Source of the DNA: Sorangiineae bacterium NIC37A_2
GTDB lineage: Bacteria; Myxococcota_A; Polyangia; Polyangiales; Polyangiaceae
Direction: 5' to 3'
Length of the DNA stretch: 37,600 nucleotides
Assembly: GCA_002085155.1 (NCBI GenBank)
Contig: NASX01000025.1
Span: 1-37,600, forward strand
Every line of letters starts with the position of its first letter. Position 1 is the stretch's first letter. The notes beneath the pieces were generated by a model, which was not told where the DNA came from, did no database searches, and was given only the letters and a program-made list of their open reading frames with translations. Shown here piece by piece: positions 8,709 to 17,893 of the stretch. The translations under genes were made by a program, and so were the position numbers.

Positions 8709-10064
8709 ATGACACAACGATCCATCCATCCGAGCCGAAATCTACAGACCGTCGCCCGCTCGCTCGGCCTGGGCTTGGCGATCGCCAGTATCATGGTGCT
8801 CACCAACTGCGGCAACGACCAGCAGGCGTCGCGTCCCGTGGGAACAGTCGAGCCGGGCAACGAGCCCGACGAATCCTTGGTCGTTGGCTCACCTGGCTCG
8901 GGTGGGGCCGCGCCGATCACACCGAAAAATGGCGGGAGGGAAGCGCTTACTCCTGACCAGGTCAAGGGCATCCTCGAGGCAGAGTGCACCGGCTGGTCGC
9001 GGGAAGGCGAGCCCATCCCCGCCACCCTCCAGCTCGTGGTCGATACGAGCGGCTCGATGACCGACTCGCCCCCCGGCGATGACCAGCGCAGCAAATGGGA
9101 GATCACGAGGGAGGCGCTCAAGAACGCGGTGGATGCGCTCCCTGCCTCCACGAATCTCGGAGTCCTCTTCTATCCGAACAAGAACGTGACCTCGAACGGG
9201 CACACCCCGGGCGACGTCTCCGCTTGCATCAAGATCGACGAGCGGATTCCGATCCAACCGCTCGGCAAAGAAGGCTCACCCCAAAGGCAAGCCTTTGAGG
9301 AAGGGCTCAATAGCGCGTCCATCGAGAGCTATACGGCGACCCACGACGCGTACAAATATGCCCTCGAAGAGCTCCTTGAACCCTACGAGAGCCCGAACCG
9401 CTTCATCCTGCTCATCACTGATGGCGCCCCCACCATCAACCTCGGCTGCACGTGGCCGGGAGAAGAAGAGCTCAAGGGAGGCCTCTGGGACGGAGCCGGG
9501 TCTTATGACGGCGACACGGATCCGATCATCGCTTCAATCCGCGAAGCTGCGCAGAAGGGCATCCGTACATTTTTGATAGGGGCTCCGGGGAGCGAGAAGA
9601 GCGTCGAATCCGAAACGGATAAGCGCCCCTGGCTGAGCGAAGCCGCGATCGCTGGCGAGACCGCGTCTCCCGGCTGCACCATCGAAGGGCCCAACTACTG
9701 CCACTTCGACATGACGCGCGAGACGGACTTCTCTTTCGCGCTCAACTCCGCCCTTCAATCCATTCGCGGTCAGATCATCGATCGCTGCACCTTCGCCTTG
9801 CCCGAGCCCCCTCCGGGCAACGTCATCTCCACGGACCTGACCCAGATCATCGTCGAATGGGGCGACGGCTCGAGCAGCCTGATCCAGCAGGACGCCGAAG
9901 GAGACTGCGTCGACGGCTGGCAGGTCGCGACCGGCGCGGACGATGAGGAAGCGACCATCACGCTCTGTCAGAAGACCTGCGACGACGTGAAAGCGGACGG
10001 TCGCGCGCGCATCTTCTTCAGCTTCGGTTGTTCGCCAGCTGAAATCGACGAAATCTGGAAGTAA
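8709..10064 (+). CDS. Lipoprotein with von Willebrand factor A domain
   Basis: I place the start at ATG 8709 because GGGGGAAG lies 8 bases upstream; an in-frame GTG at 8679 would only add a hydrophilic leader. The 451-residue product has an N-terminal signal ending in a lipobox (LTNC, Cys34). A low-complexity region follows, then a VWA domain whose MIDAS motif DTSGS lies at residues 112-116 in LQLVVDTSGSM. Other VWA features are RFILLITDGAPT and GIRTFLIGAPG. Cysteines are frequent, suggesting disulfides outside the cytoplasm. Such myxobacterial proteins are thought to be surface metal-dependent adhesion or scaffold proteins. No partner is evident nearby, and the specific role is unknown. Confidence 0.88.
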   Translation: MTQRSIHPSRNLQTVARSLGLGLAIASIMVLTNCGNDQQASRPVGTVEPGNEPDESLVVGSPGSGGAAPITPKNGGREALTPDQVKGILEAECTGWSREGEPIPATLQLVVDTSGSMTDSPPGDDQRSKWEITREALKNAVDALPASTNLGVLFYPNKNVTSNGHTPGDVSACIKIDERIPIQPLGKEGSPQRQAFEEGLNSASIESYTATHDAYKYALEELLEPYESPNRFILLITDGAPTINLGCTWPGEEELKGGLWDGAGSYDGDTDPIIASIREAAQKGIRTFLIGAPGSEKSVESETDKRPWLSEAAIAGETASPGCTIEGPNYCHFDMTRETDFSFALNSALQSIRGQIIDRCTFALPEPPPGNVISTDLTQIIVEWGDGSSSLIQQDAEGDCVDGWQVATGADDEEATITLCQKTCDDVKADGRARIFFSFGCSPAEIDEIWK

Positions 10065-10086
10065 CCTTCAGGGAGCTCCAAAGTCC

Positions 10087-11612
10087 TCAGACAGGGAGCT
10101 CAACCATGTCGCCGAGGTTGCCCCGAATCTTCGCGCGAGAGTCGGCAAAGCGGCCGTCTTTGGGCTCGATCCGCATGCGCAGGGATGTCGGCGAAAGCAC
10201 GAGCTCAGCGAATCGATCGATCCGCTGAGGTACGAGGGCGAGTCGATAACGCTGATAGATCATGGCAAGCACGATCTTGATCTCCATGGTCGCGAAGGCC
10301 GCGCCGATACAAATGCGGGGACCAGCGCTGAAGGGGTTGTACTCGTAGACGCTCGGCTTGAGATTCTCCCAGCGCTCCGGGAAAAAGCGGAGCGGCTCCG
10401 GGAACACCTCGGGGACTCGGTGCGTCTGGTACAAGCTCACGAGGAGCTCCGCTCCTTTCGGGAGTGGATAGCCGAGAAACTCCGTATCTTCGGCGAGCAC
10501 CCGTCCGTTCCAGGGGGCCGGCGTAAAGAGTCGGAGACTCTCTTTGATCACCCACCCGAGATACACGAGACGATCGAGGGCCTCGACCGTAGGCTCAGCT
10601 CCGCCGAGCACCTGGTCCACCTCTTCGCTCACCTTCGCGCTCACCTCCGGGAACATCGCGAGCAGGAACAAAGTCCAGGCGAGGGCGTTCGCGCTCGTCT
10701 CGTGTCCCGCAGCGAAAAAGACGCTCACGTGGCCCAGGATCTCGTGATCGGTGAGCTGTGTGTTCGTCTCGTCGTCGTGGGCCAGCAAGAGAGATTCGAG
10801 CATGTCCCCTCGTTGCCCGTCGCGTGTTTCGGTCTTCCGCGCCTCAAGGATCCTCAGCATCTCCTCCTCGAGGGCCGCCGTCGCGTCGAGGTACTTCTGG
10901 TACGGGAGCCCCAAGAGGTCAAAGGGAAGGAGCCGGGTCAGCGGCGTCCCGAGGAGGCGAATCGCCCGGGCCAAGTGCCAGGACGCGGGGGTGCTCCGCG
11001 AGTCCTGGATCTCGGACTCCCCGAGCAGGGTTCTTGCAACGATGCGGGACGTCAGGTGCGCATCTCGGCGTCGAGAGACCGCGTTTCGCCGACGTTCCAT
11101 GTTCGGAGGGCTTCATCGGTCAGACGAATCATTTGCTCCGCATATCCCGCGAGGCGCTTTCTCGTGAAGGCGGGAGCGAGCAGTCGCCTGTGGCGTTTGT
11201 GCTGATCGCCGTTCACGGCGAAAAGTCCCGCCCCAAAGCTCAAAAGCGGCTTCTTCCGTGGCTTGGGGTCTGGTCCAGGGTGCAGCGCACCGACCAAAGT
11301 CATTTTCACGAATAACTCATGGTCGGAGGTCGCCCGTTCGACGGCTTCGGCGCCGTAAGCGAGAACCGTACCCGGACAGGCCGGATCCGTCGAGATATGA
11401 CGCATACCGCCGCCGCGCACGAGCGCCACCACGCGCCCATACTGTTGAAAGAGCTTCGAAGCGTGACCGAGCGAGTCCGCGCCCCAAGGCAACATCGCGC
11501 CTCCGGTCGAGAGAAAACGCGCCGGTGGGGGCCCCGGGATCACGTCGGGCAATCCGCGCTGGGACGTGAAGAGAGCCGGTGCAAGCCGGTGTAACGCCCT
11601 ATGACTCAGCAT
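10087..11612 (-). pseudogene. Cytochrome P450, split by a one-base frameshift
   Basis: The N-terminal half reads from ATG 11612 to a TGA at 11052-11054 and contains the C-helix region GDQHKRHRRLLAPAFTRKRL. The C-terminal half lies in another frame and contains the oxygen-binding I-helix AGHETSANAL, ESLRL (ExxR) and the haem-thiolate loop FSAGPRICIG (Cys codon at 10309-10311). Adding one base near 11055 (for example CC to CCC) joins the halves as EMRT-LTSRIVARTLLGE, exactly the expected P450 sequence. The protein would then be about 508 residues, normal for the family. Reading through the TGA gives no P450 sequence, and no slippery heptamer is visible. It is therefore a recent pseudogene or a sequencing error. 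It diverges from the FAD oxidase at 11708. The substrate is unknown. Confidence 0.88.
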
Positions 11613-11707
11613 ACCGATGTCCTACCGTTGCTCTCAGTGCTCGACAATAACAAGCGCGAGCGTACAGGGTGCCGCGGGGGCCAAGAAGTCGCTATAGAGC
11701 GAGCGTC

Positions 11708-13144
11708 ATGGTGCTCCCCACACGGCTTGAGGTGATCGGAGGTCTCTACGAGGCGACCGCCGAGGTCTGGTCCGCAAAGACGAAGGAGGAAGTCCTCGCT
11801 GCCTTCTCTCGCGCCCAGAGTGAGGGCCAAAAGCTAACCCTGGCTGGCGCACAACGTTCCTTCGGAGAGCAGTATCTCCCGCCCCACGGAGGCAAGGTGC
11901 TCGACGTCTCTTCCCTCGACCGCGGTGCACAGATCATTGAACAGGAGCCAGACGGCGGCGTGTGGATCCGCGCGGGAGGCGGAACCACGTTCCGCGATCT
12001 GCACCAGATGTTCCCCTCCTATCGAGTCTCCTGTCCGCCCACCACGGACACCATCACGCTGGCCGGAGCGCTCGCCGCTTGCACGCACAACTCCGCCGGC
12101 TACTTCGCAGACGCGGTCCGCGCCTTCACGCTCCTCACCCCGAGGGGCCAAACGCTCTTCTGTTCAGAGGCTTCATCGGGCCTCGAGCGAGAGCTCTTCG
12201 AGCACGTTCCCGGCAGCTTCGGAGCGCTCGGCGTCACCACTGACATCGAAATCCGCCTGCGTCCCTATGACCCAAACCGTTGGGTCATGGTGCAGTCCGT
12301 CTATGCGGGACCCGCGAGCGGCTGCTTGGATGCGCTGGAAAGGACCCGGGACGACCCGCGCTTCTCCGAGGGAGCTGGAGCGGTCATCTACGGTGTGCGC
12401 GGGCACTCGATCGTGCTCGGCGATGAGCTGCTGCCCGCCGGCGACCGTCCACGGGTCCCACAAGCCCTGCTCACCGGGGAAGATCTGGCCTTTCAATCGA
12501 TCACCCAGTCGCTCGTCCACAGGTTCCCTCGCCTCGCTGAGCGGATCTTGACCGGAGCCTATCCCATGGGCGCGGGACGCTTCGCTCCGCTCTACGGCTT
12601 CCTCTTCTTCCAGCGCAGCTACGACGAAGCCCACCGTCGCATGACCCGAGGCGGCTTCGACAAGGCCCTCCTCCAGGTCTTCGGAGCGCGCAACCGCATG
12701 CCGATCTGCCACATGTCGTGGTTCTTCCCGCGTGCGGAGCTTCGAGCTTTCGTGGAAGGGTACTTTTCTGTGCTCGAGCGTTATCCGGGGCTCGAGAAGA
12801 TCGTCGAGCAACAGGACATCGTGCTCTTAGGCCCATGTCGCTGGCCCTGTCACAGCATGGGACGGACGGAGGAGCCGATCGGGACCTTGACGGCCAGTTT
12901 CGCGGTCCAGCGAGGCGCCACCTCCGAAAAACGGGTGCGAGAGTTCATGCGTGAGGTCACGACGCGCTCAGCCGAGTTCAGCCCAGGAGCGAGAGTCTCC
13001 CTCTGCAAGCAGATCCATGCGGAGGGCGCCACTCTCAGGCGGATGCATCGCGGGTTCTCTGAGGCCGTGGCGCGACTTCGCGCTCACACGGATCCGAGTG
13101 GGCTATTGACCTCGCGAATGCTCAAGGTTCTGCTCGACACCTGA
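11708..13144 (+). CDS. FAD-binding (PCMH/VAO-type) oxidoreductase
   Basis: This protein of about 478 residues has an FAD-binding PCMH domain in its first 200 residues: LTLAGAQRSFGEQYLPPHGGKVLDVSSLDR, then ITLAGALAACTHNSAGYFADAVRAFTLLTPRG. The layout resembles aldonolactone oxidases and DprE1-like oxidases. The position that carries the FAD-linking His in many relatives (GxGHS) reads AQRSFG, so the flavin is probably not covalently bound. The C-terminal half is the substrate domain and ends RMLKVLL. ATG 11708 is chosen over GTG 11669 because the upstream segment is short and basic. The gene diverges from the P450 over 95 bp, so the pair may share a control region and perhaps a pathway. The substrate cannot be read from sequence. 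Confidence 0.82.
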   Translation: MVLPTRLEVIGGLYEATAEVWSAKTKEEVLAAFSRAQSEGQKLTLAGAQRSFGEQYLPPHGGKVLDVSSLDRGAQIIEQEPDGGVWIRAGGGTTFRDLHQMFPSYRVSCPPTTDTITLAGALAACTHNSAGYFADAVRAFTLLTPRGQTLFCSEASSGLERELFEHVPGSFGALGVTTDIEIRLRPYDPNRWVMVQSVYAGPASGCLDALERTRDDPRFSEGAGAVIYGVRGHSIVLGDELLPAGDRPRVPQALLTGEDLAFQSITQSLVHRFPRLAERILTGAYPMGAGRFAPLYGFLFFQRSYDEAHRRMTRGGFDKALLQVFGARNRMPICHMSWFFPRAELRAFVEGYFSVLERYPGLEKIVEQQDIVLLGPCRWPCHSMGRTEEPIGTLTASFAVQRGATSEKRVREFMREVTTRSAEFSPGARVSLCKQIHAEGATLRRMHRGFSEAVARLRAHTDPSGLLTSRMLKVLLDT

Positions 13145-13168
13145 GCGCCGGCTGGCGGAGGCTCTGGT

Positions 13169-15589
13169 TTACTGGACTCTCGGGTTGAAGCTCGCGGCGA
13201 GCAGCCGGTACCTCCAGCAGGTGGCGCTCACGTTCCAGCCGACGGTAGCCGTTGAGTCCACCTGAGCCCGGTAACCATGCAGAGCATTCAGTTGCTCCGG
13301 AGCATATTGACCCATGCTCTCCTTGATCCCTCCGAGCGGGCTCCCTGACACAGCGCCGTCGAACTGGACGTGGAGAGCAGCGGCGACCAGACTGCCCCGA
13401 GTCGAGACCGCGGGTGCGCCGGTAATGATCGCTCTACAGTTCACACCGTATGTGACGGTCGTGGCGCGTGCAGATCCTTGAGCAACGTTGTTGAGCTCAA
13501 GGATCGTGAGCGCCTTGCCTCCCCAGGCCGACTTCATGGTCACCGTCTTCTGGCCAGGAGCGCCCAGGGCCGCTTCGTTCAAGAACGCAATCATGACGAA
13601 TCCGGAGTGGTCCGGAATGGCCTCTTTGGCGAAGGGAGTGATCTCCGTCGAACCGTAGAAAAGGGTCGAAGAACCAGCGCTATTTCCGAGGATGACGAGC
13701 CCTCGTCCTGGACCTGAACCGAGCTCGAAGCTGAGTGTGAGATCGGGAGCGTCCGTCGCCGAGGTATTGTACGCGGACTTATCCTGGACCACTTCGACCG
13801 GGTAGATGATCTGGCATCCGTTTGCGCTGCTGCAGGCAGGATAAGTCCCTTCTGGGGCTTGGCAGACCTCACCGCAGGCGCGACAGGCCTCTGCCGTCCC
13901 GAGCTGGATCTCGCAGACGCCGGTCGCCGTCGCACAAAGCCCCGCGTCACACACCGCTTCGCAGGTTCCTTCATTGCACGCGACGTCCGGCGCGTCGGGC
14001 AAGGCCACCCGGCAGTCCTTCCCGGCTCCAGCATTCTTGTCCGTCGCAAGGCAGCCGCCGCAGCGCCCGCCCGAGGACAAGCTCGCCTCGCAGCCGTTGT
14101 CCGCCTTCGCATCACAATCCGCCCAGCCCGGGGCGCAAGCGGTGATCGTGCAGGCGGACTTCTGGCACGCGACGGACGCGACGTGCTTCGAAGGATCTTC
14201 CACCAAGGTGGTGCAATCGACCCCGCCGTCCCCCGCGCATCCGCCGCAATGGCGAGTGTTCGTCCGAGTGTCGACTTCACAATCCACAGGAGCGCCGTCG
14301 CAGTCCGCGTAGTTTTCGTCGCACTCCTTCACCGTGCACTCGTAGACGCCCGCTTCGAAGGAGCATCCTGGTGTCCCGTTTTCTACGATGCACTCGAGGC
14401 CGCAGCCGCCACAATGCTCGGGACTGACGAGGGAATCATCACAGACTCCGTCCCCGTCGCAGGCAGCAAGTCCCGCGTACATGCTGCAATCCACGGTGTC
14501 ACACGTGCCCTTTGAACAGACGGGGAAGATCCCTTCCTCCGGCTCTCCGGGGCAGACGTTGCCGCAACCGTTGCAGTTGTTCACGTTGGTGCGGATGTTG
14601 GTTTCGCAGCCGTTCTTTCCGGGATTTTCCTTCGCGTCGCAGTCCTCGTAGCCCTCATCACAGATGATGCCGCAGACGCCGTCTTCGCAGGTGTCTTGAC
14701 CGTTGCGATCGGAGCAGTCGATCTCGCAACTTCCGCAGTGATCCGGATCGTTTCGAAGGTCCGTCTCACAACCGGGAACGTCGGGGTCGCAGTCATCGAA
14801 GCCATCCTGACATTCGTCGATCTGGCAGAGGCCCGCCTCGCAGTGAGCGAGAGCTGCGTTCGCCGGGTCACAAGCTTGACCACACGCTCCGCAGTGATTC
14901 TGGCTCGTGTCCGTGTTCGTCTCGCAGCCGTTCTCGGCGAGACCGTCGCAGTCTCCCCGCCGCACCGGACACACGAGAACGCAGCGTTTCTCGCCGTCTT
15001 CGTCGCTCTCGAGACACTGCGCCGTGCCCATGTCCGTCCCCGCTTTGGGCTGCAAACAATCGGCATTCGTGTTGCAAAGCTGGCCGACTTCACAGGTGCC
15101 GCGGCAAAGGCTCCCGCCGCAATCGACGTCGGTCTCGGCGTTGTTCTTCACGCCGTCGCTACAGCTCGCTTCGACACATCGCCCGCCTCGGCAGGCGCCG
15201 CTCGCACAGTCCTCGTTCTCCTGGCAGCGATCGTCGATACGACAGGTAGCGCCGCACACGCCGCCACAGTCGATGTCTGTTTCGTCCTGATTTAATTTGT
15301 CATCGAGACAGCTCGGGTCAGCGCACTTTCCCCCGACGCAACTCTCGTTCTCACAATCGATGTCTGCGCGGCAGTTCCGTCCGACCTTGCAGGGCTTACA
15401 GCTGCCTCCGCAATCGACATCCGTCTCATCGCCGTCGATGGTCTTGCTCGAACAAGAGCTCTCTGGGTCGAGCTTGAAGTCGGGCGTCAGACATCCGGAA
15501 AGGAAAACGCTACCAAGACCGACCCCAAGCGCACAAGCGATGTGTTTGCGGAACTCTTGCCGCAGAGTCGCCTTGGGGCGCTGAGCCAT
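13169..15589 (-). CDS. Large Cys-rich repeat lipoprotein of myxobacterial type
   Basis: The ATG at 15589 gives 806 residues; a GTG at 15607 is an alternative. The N-terminus is basic, then hydrophobic, with a lipobox ending FLSGC. Two repeat families follow. About three units carry DETDxDCGGxC...C...C spacing. About eight units carry DCDxxxxNGCETxxxTxxxHCGxCGxxC, each with six or so cysteines, which implies heavy disulfide bonding outside the cytoplasm. The last 220 residues (from about VEVVQDKSAYNTSATDAP) have no repeats or paired cysteines and look like a beta-rich globular domain. Proteins of this repeat style are common in myxobacteria and often carry misleading automatic names. I infer a cell-surface adhesion or matrix role; no enzymatic motif is visible. 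It converges with the FAD oxidase 24 bp away. Confidence 0.85.
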   Translation of the reverse strand: MAQRPKATLRQEFRKHIACALGVGLGSVFLSGCLTPDFKLDPESSCSSKTIDGDETDVDCGGSCKPCKVGRNCRADIDCENESCVGGKCADPSCLDDKLNQDETDIDCGGVCGATCRIDDRCQENEDCASGACRGGRCVEASCSDGVKNNAETDVDCGGSLCRGTCEVGQLCNTNADCLQPKAGTDMGTAQCLESDEDGEKRCVLVCPVRRGDCDGLAENGCETNTDTSQNHCGACGQACDPANAALAHCEAGLCQIDECQDGFDDCDPDVPGCETDLRNDPDHCGSCEIDCSDRNGQDTCEDGVCGIICDEGYEDCDAKENPGKNGCETNIRTNVNNCNGCGNVCPGEPEEGIFPVCSKGTCDTVDCSMYAGLAACDGDGVCDDSLVSPEHCGGCGLECIVENGTPGCSFEAGVYECTVKECDENYADCDGAPVDCEVDTRTNTRHCGGCAGDGGVDCTTLVEDPSKHVASVACQKSACTITACAPGWADCDAKADNGCEASLSSGGRCGGCLATDKNAGAGKDCRVALPDAPDVACNEGTCEAVCDAGLCATATGVCEIQLGTAEACRACGEVCQAPEGTYPACSSANGCQIIYPVEVVQDKSAYNTSATDAPDLTLSFELGSGPGRGLVILGNSAGSSTLFYGSTEITPFAKEAIPDHSGFVMIAFLNEAALGAPGQKTVTMKSAWGGKALTILELNNVAQGSARATTVTYGVNCRAIITGAPAVSTRGSLVAAALHVQFDGAVSGSPLGGIKESMGQYAPEQLNALHGYRAQVDSTATVGWNVSATCWRYRLLAASFNPRVQ

Positions 15590-15725
15590 TGGTGCCGACA
15601 ATAGCACGATCGGCGTTTCAACGAAGCAGGCCGAGCGCTCTCGCGGCGGACTTAGCGAAGTTTCGCGCCCGATTTACGGCGCCCGTTGCACACACCCGCC
15701 CACGGGGACCGGTGCGCCACAACTC

Positions 15726-17870
15726 TCATTTTCGCCCGGCGGCGACCTGTACGCCCGTGAGCGCGATCGTATAGACAATGTCGTCGACGGTTGCTCCTCG
15801 ACTCAAGTCGTTCACGGGAGCGGCGAGCCCCTGGAGCATCGGGCCCACCGAGAGGACCTGTGCGCTGCGCTGAACAGCCTTGTAGGTTGTGTTGCCAGTG
15901 TTCAGATCCGGAAACACGAAGACGGTGGCGCGACCAGCAACGGGGCTCTTCGGGGCCTTGGTCCGGGCCACTTCTGCGTTGACCGCCGCGTCGTATTGGA
16001 GTGGACCGTCGATCAGCAGATCGGGACGGAGCGCCTGGGCGATCTCCGTCGCCTGCCGCACTTTCTCAACCTCTAAACCAGAGCCAGATAGCCCGGTGGA
16101 GTAGCTGATCATGGCTACCCTAGGCTCGATACCGAAGGCCCGCGCGCTCTCGGCGCTCTGGATCGCGATGTCCGCCAGCTGCTCGGCGTCCGGGCTCGGA
16201 TTCACCGCGCAGTCCCCGAAGACAAGGACTTGGTCCGGCATACACATGAAAAACACGCTGCTCACGAGCTTCACCCCAGGCCTGGTGCGGATGATGCTGA
16301 GCGCGGGGCGAATGGTCTGCGCCGTCGAGTGGACAGCGCCGGAAACGAGGCCGTCCGCCTCGCCCATTTTGACCATCATGACCCCGTAGTGATTCACGTC
16401 CGAGAGCGCGTCGATCGCCTTTTCGCGCGTATCGAGCCCCTTGTGCTTTCTTAGCTCGATCAAGCGATCGATGTAGCTCTCCGGCGGGTGCAGAGGATCG
16501 ATGATCGGAATCGAGTCCGAGAGCTCCACGCAGGCTCCCCGTGCGGCCGCCCTGACCTCGCCGGGGTTACCGAGCAAGATGGGTCGGGCGATGCCCATAT
16601 TGGTGCAAACCTGCGCTGCTCCTAAAATGCGCGGATCGAGTCCCTCCGGAAGCACGATGAGCGCATCGGCCTGCCGCGCCTGCTCGATGAGGCGGTGACG
16701 AAAAGCCGCCGGGCTCATGCGCGCAGCGTATTTCGTGCGTCCAAGCTCGGAGACCCAGGAGGTCTCGATGTGATTGGCCACCGTGTTCATCACCAAGGAC
16801 GCGCGCTCTCGATCGCTGACAGGGATCTCGTCGTTGAGCTGGCCGAGCAGGCGCACCACTTCGTAGGTGTTATCGGGGACCTGAAGGAGAGGAAGACCCT
16901 CGGCAAAGGCCGGCGCGCAGAGCTCGAGAATCCCCGGGTCCGGAGGCATTTCCCCAGACAAAAGGATCCCCGCCAGTTCGGTCCCACCCAGTGTGGCGAG
17001 GGCCGCGGCGATCAAGATGTCCGCGCGGTCCGAGGGGACGACCAGCAAACACCCGTGGGTGCGGAAGGCGCGCTGGGCGTGTTCGACCCGCATTGCGCAC
17101 ACCTGAATATCTCGAACGCGACGCTCTTCCGGCTTCCCAGCCGCGATCGCCGTGGCGCCCAGCTGGCTGCTGACATCCGACATCCGAAGCGCCCCCAAGT
17201 CTTCGACCTGGGGTACCGCTCCCAAGGGGCGCACCCCCGCTCTCTCCACTGCGCTCAGCTCCGCCGCAAAGCGATGGTGCTGGTTGGCTGAGCCCGCACG
17301 AGCCATGACCGCCGACAGCGAGGGCGGAGTGGAGACCTTCTGGCCTCGCACCCGGTTCAAGATCGCGCCGCACACTCGAGACCTGTACGCGGTCGCGGCG
17401 ACCCGCACGTCCTCCTCGATGTCCGCTTCACTTTTCTGGGAGGCGTCGACAATCAAGACCACCTCGGCATCAAGCGCCTTGGCGATCATCTGATTCACCC
17501 GTATCGCAAAGGGCTGTTGATCCGTGGGAACCAGTCCTTCGATGACGATCGCGTCGAAGTGCGGCGCGAGGTGCTCATACGTCGAGACGATATGCTGCTC
17601 GAGCTCATCGTGATTGGATCCGAAGAGACGCTCCGCCTCCTCCATCGACAAGGGTTCGGGCGGATGAAGCTCCGTCATCGAGCGGATCAAGGCGGTCGAG
17701 CGCTCGACATTGTCTTCGGCCGAGAGCCGCGGGCCCCGGCGCAGCTGAGCGATCGGCTTGTAGAAGCCGACTTTGACGCCGTTTCGATCCAAACACCGCA
17801 CCAGCCCGAGGGAGAGAGAGGTCAGGCCGACGCGATGACTCGCGGGAACCATGAGCAAAGGGTGAGCCAT
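15726..17870 (-). CDS. pta: Phosphate acetyltransferase Pta (long form)
   Basis: This 714-residue enzyme converts acetyl-CoA and phosphate to acetyl phosphate. It has the long proteobacterial layout: an N-terminal P-loop-like domain (starts HPLLMVPASHRVGLTSLSLGL, about residues 1-210), a DRTGG regulatory domain (about 215-325) and a C-terminal PTA/PTB catalytic domain (from about 385), with DGLVSGAVHSTAQTIRPALSIIRT and FPDLNTGNTTYKAVQRSA. The start ATG 17870 is preceded by TAGGAG. It lies 23 bp downstream of ackA on the same strand, forming an ackA-pta operon for acetate overflow or ATP generation by substrate-level phosphorylation. Confidence 0.96.
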   Translation of the reverse strand: MAHPLLMVPASHRVGLTSLSLGLVRCLDRNGVKVGFYKPIAQLRRGPRLSAEDNVERSTALIRSMTELHPPEPLSMEEAERLFGSNHDELEQHIVSTYEHLAPHFDAIVIEGLVPTDQQPFAIRVNQMIAKALDAEVVLIVDASQKSEADIEEDVRVAATAYRSRVCGAILNRVRGQKVSTPPSLSAVMARAGSANQHHRFAAELSAVERAGVRPLGAVPQVEDLGALRMSDVSSQLGATAIAAGKPEERRVRDIQVCAMRVEHAQRAFRTHGCLLVVPSDRADILIAAALATLGGTELAGILLSGEMPPDPGILELCAPAFAEGLPLLQVPDNTYEVVRLLGQLNDEIPVSDRERASLVMNTVANHIETSWVSELGRTKYAARMSPAAFRHRLIEQARQADALIVLPEGLDPRILGAAQVCTNMGIARPILLGNPGEVRAAARGACVELSDSIPIIDPLHPPESYIDRLIELRKHKGLDTREKAIDALSDVNHYGVMMVKMGEADGLVSGAVHSTAQTIRPALSIIRTRPGVKLVSSVFFMCMPDQVLVFGDCAVNPSPDAEQLADIAIQSAESARAFGIEPRVAMISYSTGLSGSGLEVEKVRQATEIAQALRPDLLIDGPLQYDAAVNAEVARTKAPKSPVAGRATVFVFPDLNTGNTTYKAVQRSAQVLSVGPMLQGLAAPVNDLSRGATVDDIVYTIALTGVQVAAGRK

Positions 17871-17893
17871 GTCAGTTTTCTCCTAGCGAGGGC

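Noticed and set aside
11045-11060. Stop-codon read-through, selenocysteine or programmed frameshift in the P450
   Set aside because: Sequence after the TGA in the first frame is not P450-like, and there is no slippery heptamer or obvious stem-loop; a simple indel explains the data.
14500-15300. Repetitive DNA in the Cys-rich gene as a possible non-coding repeat array
   Set aside because: The periodicity follows the protein's Cys repeats in one reading frame and does not continue outside the gene.
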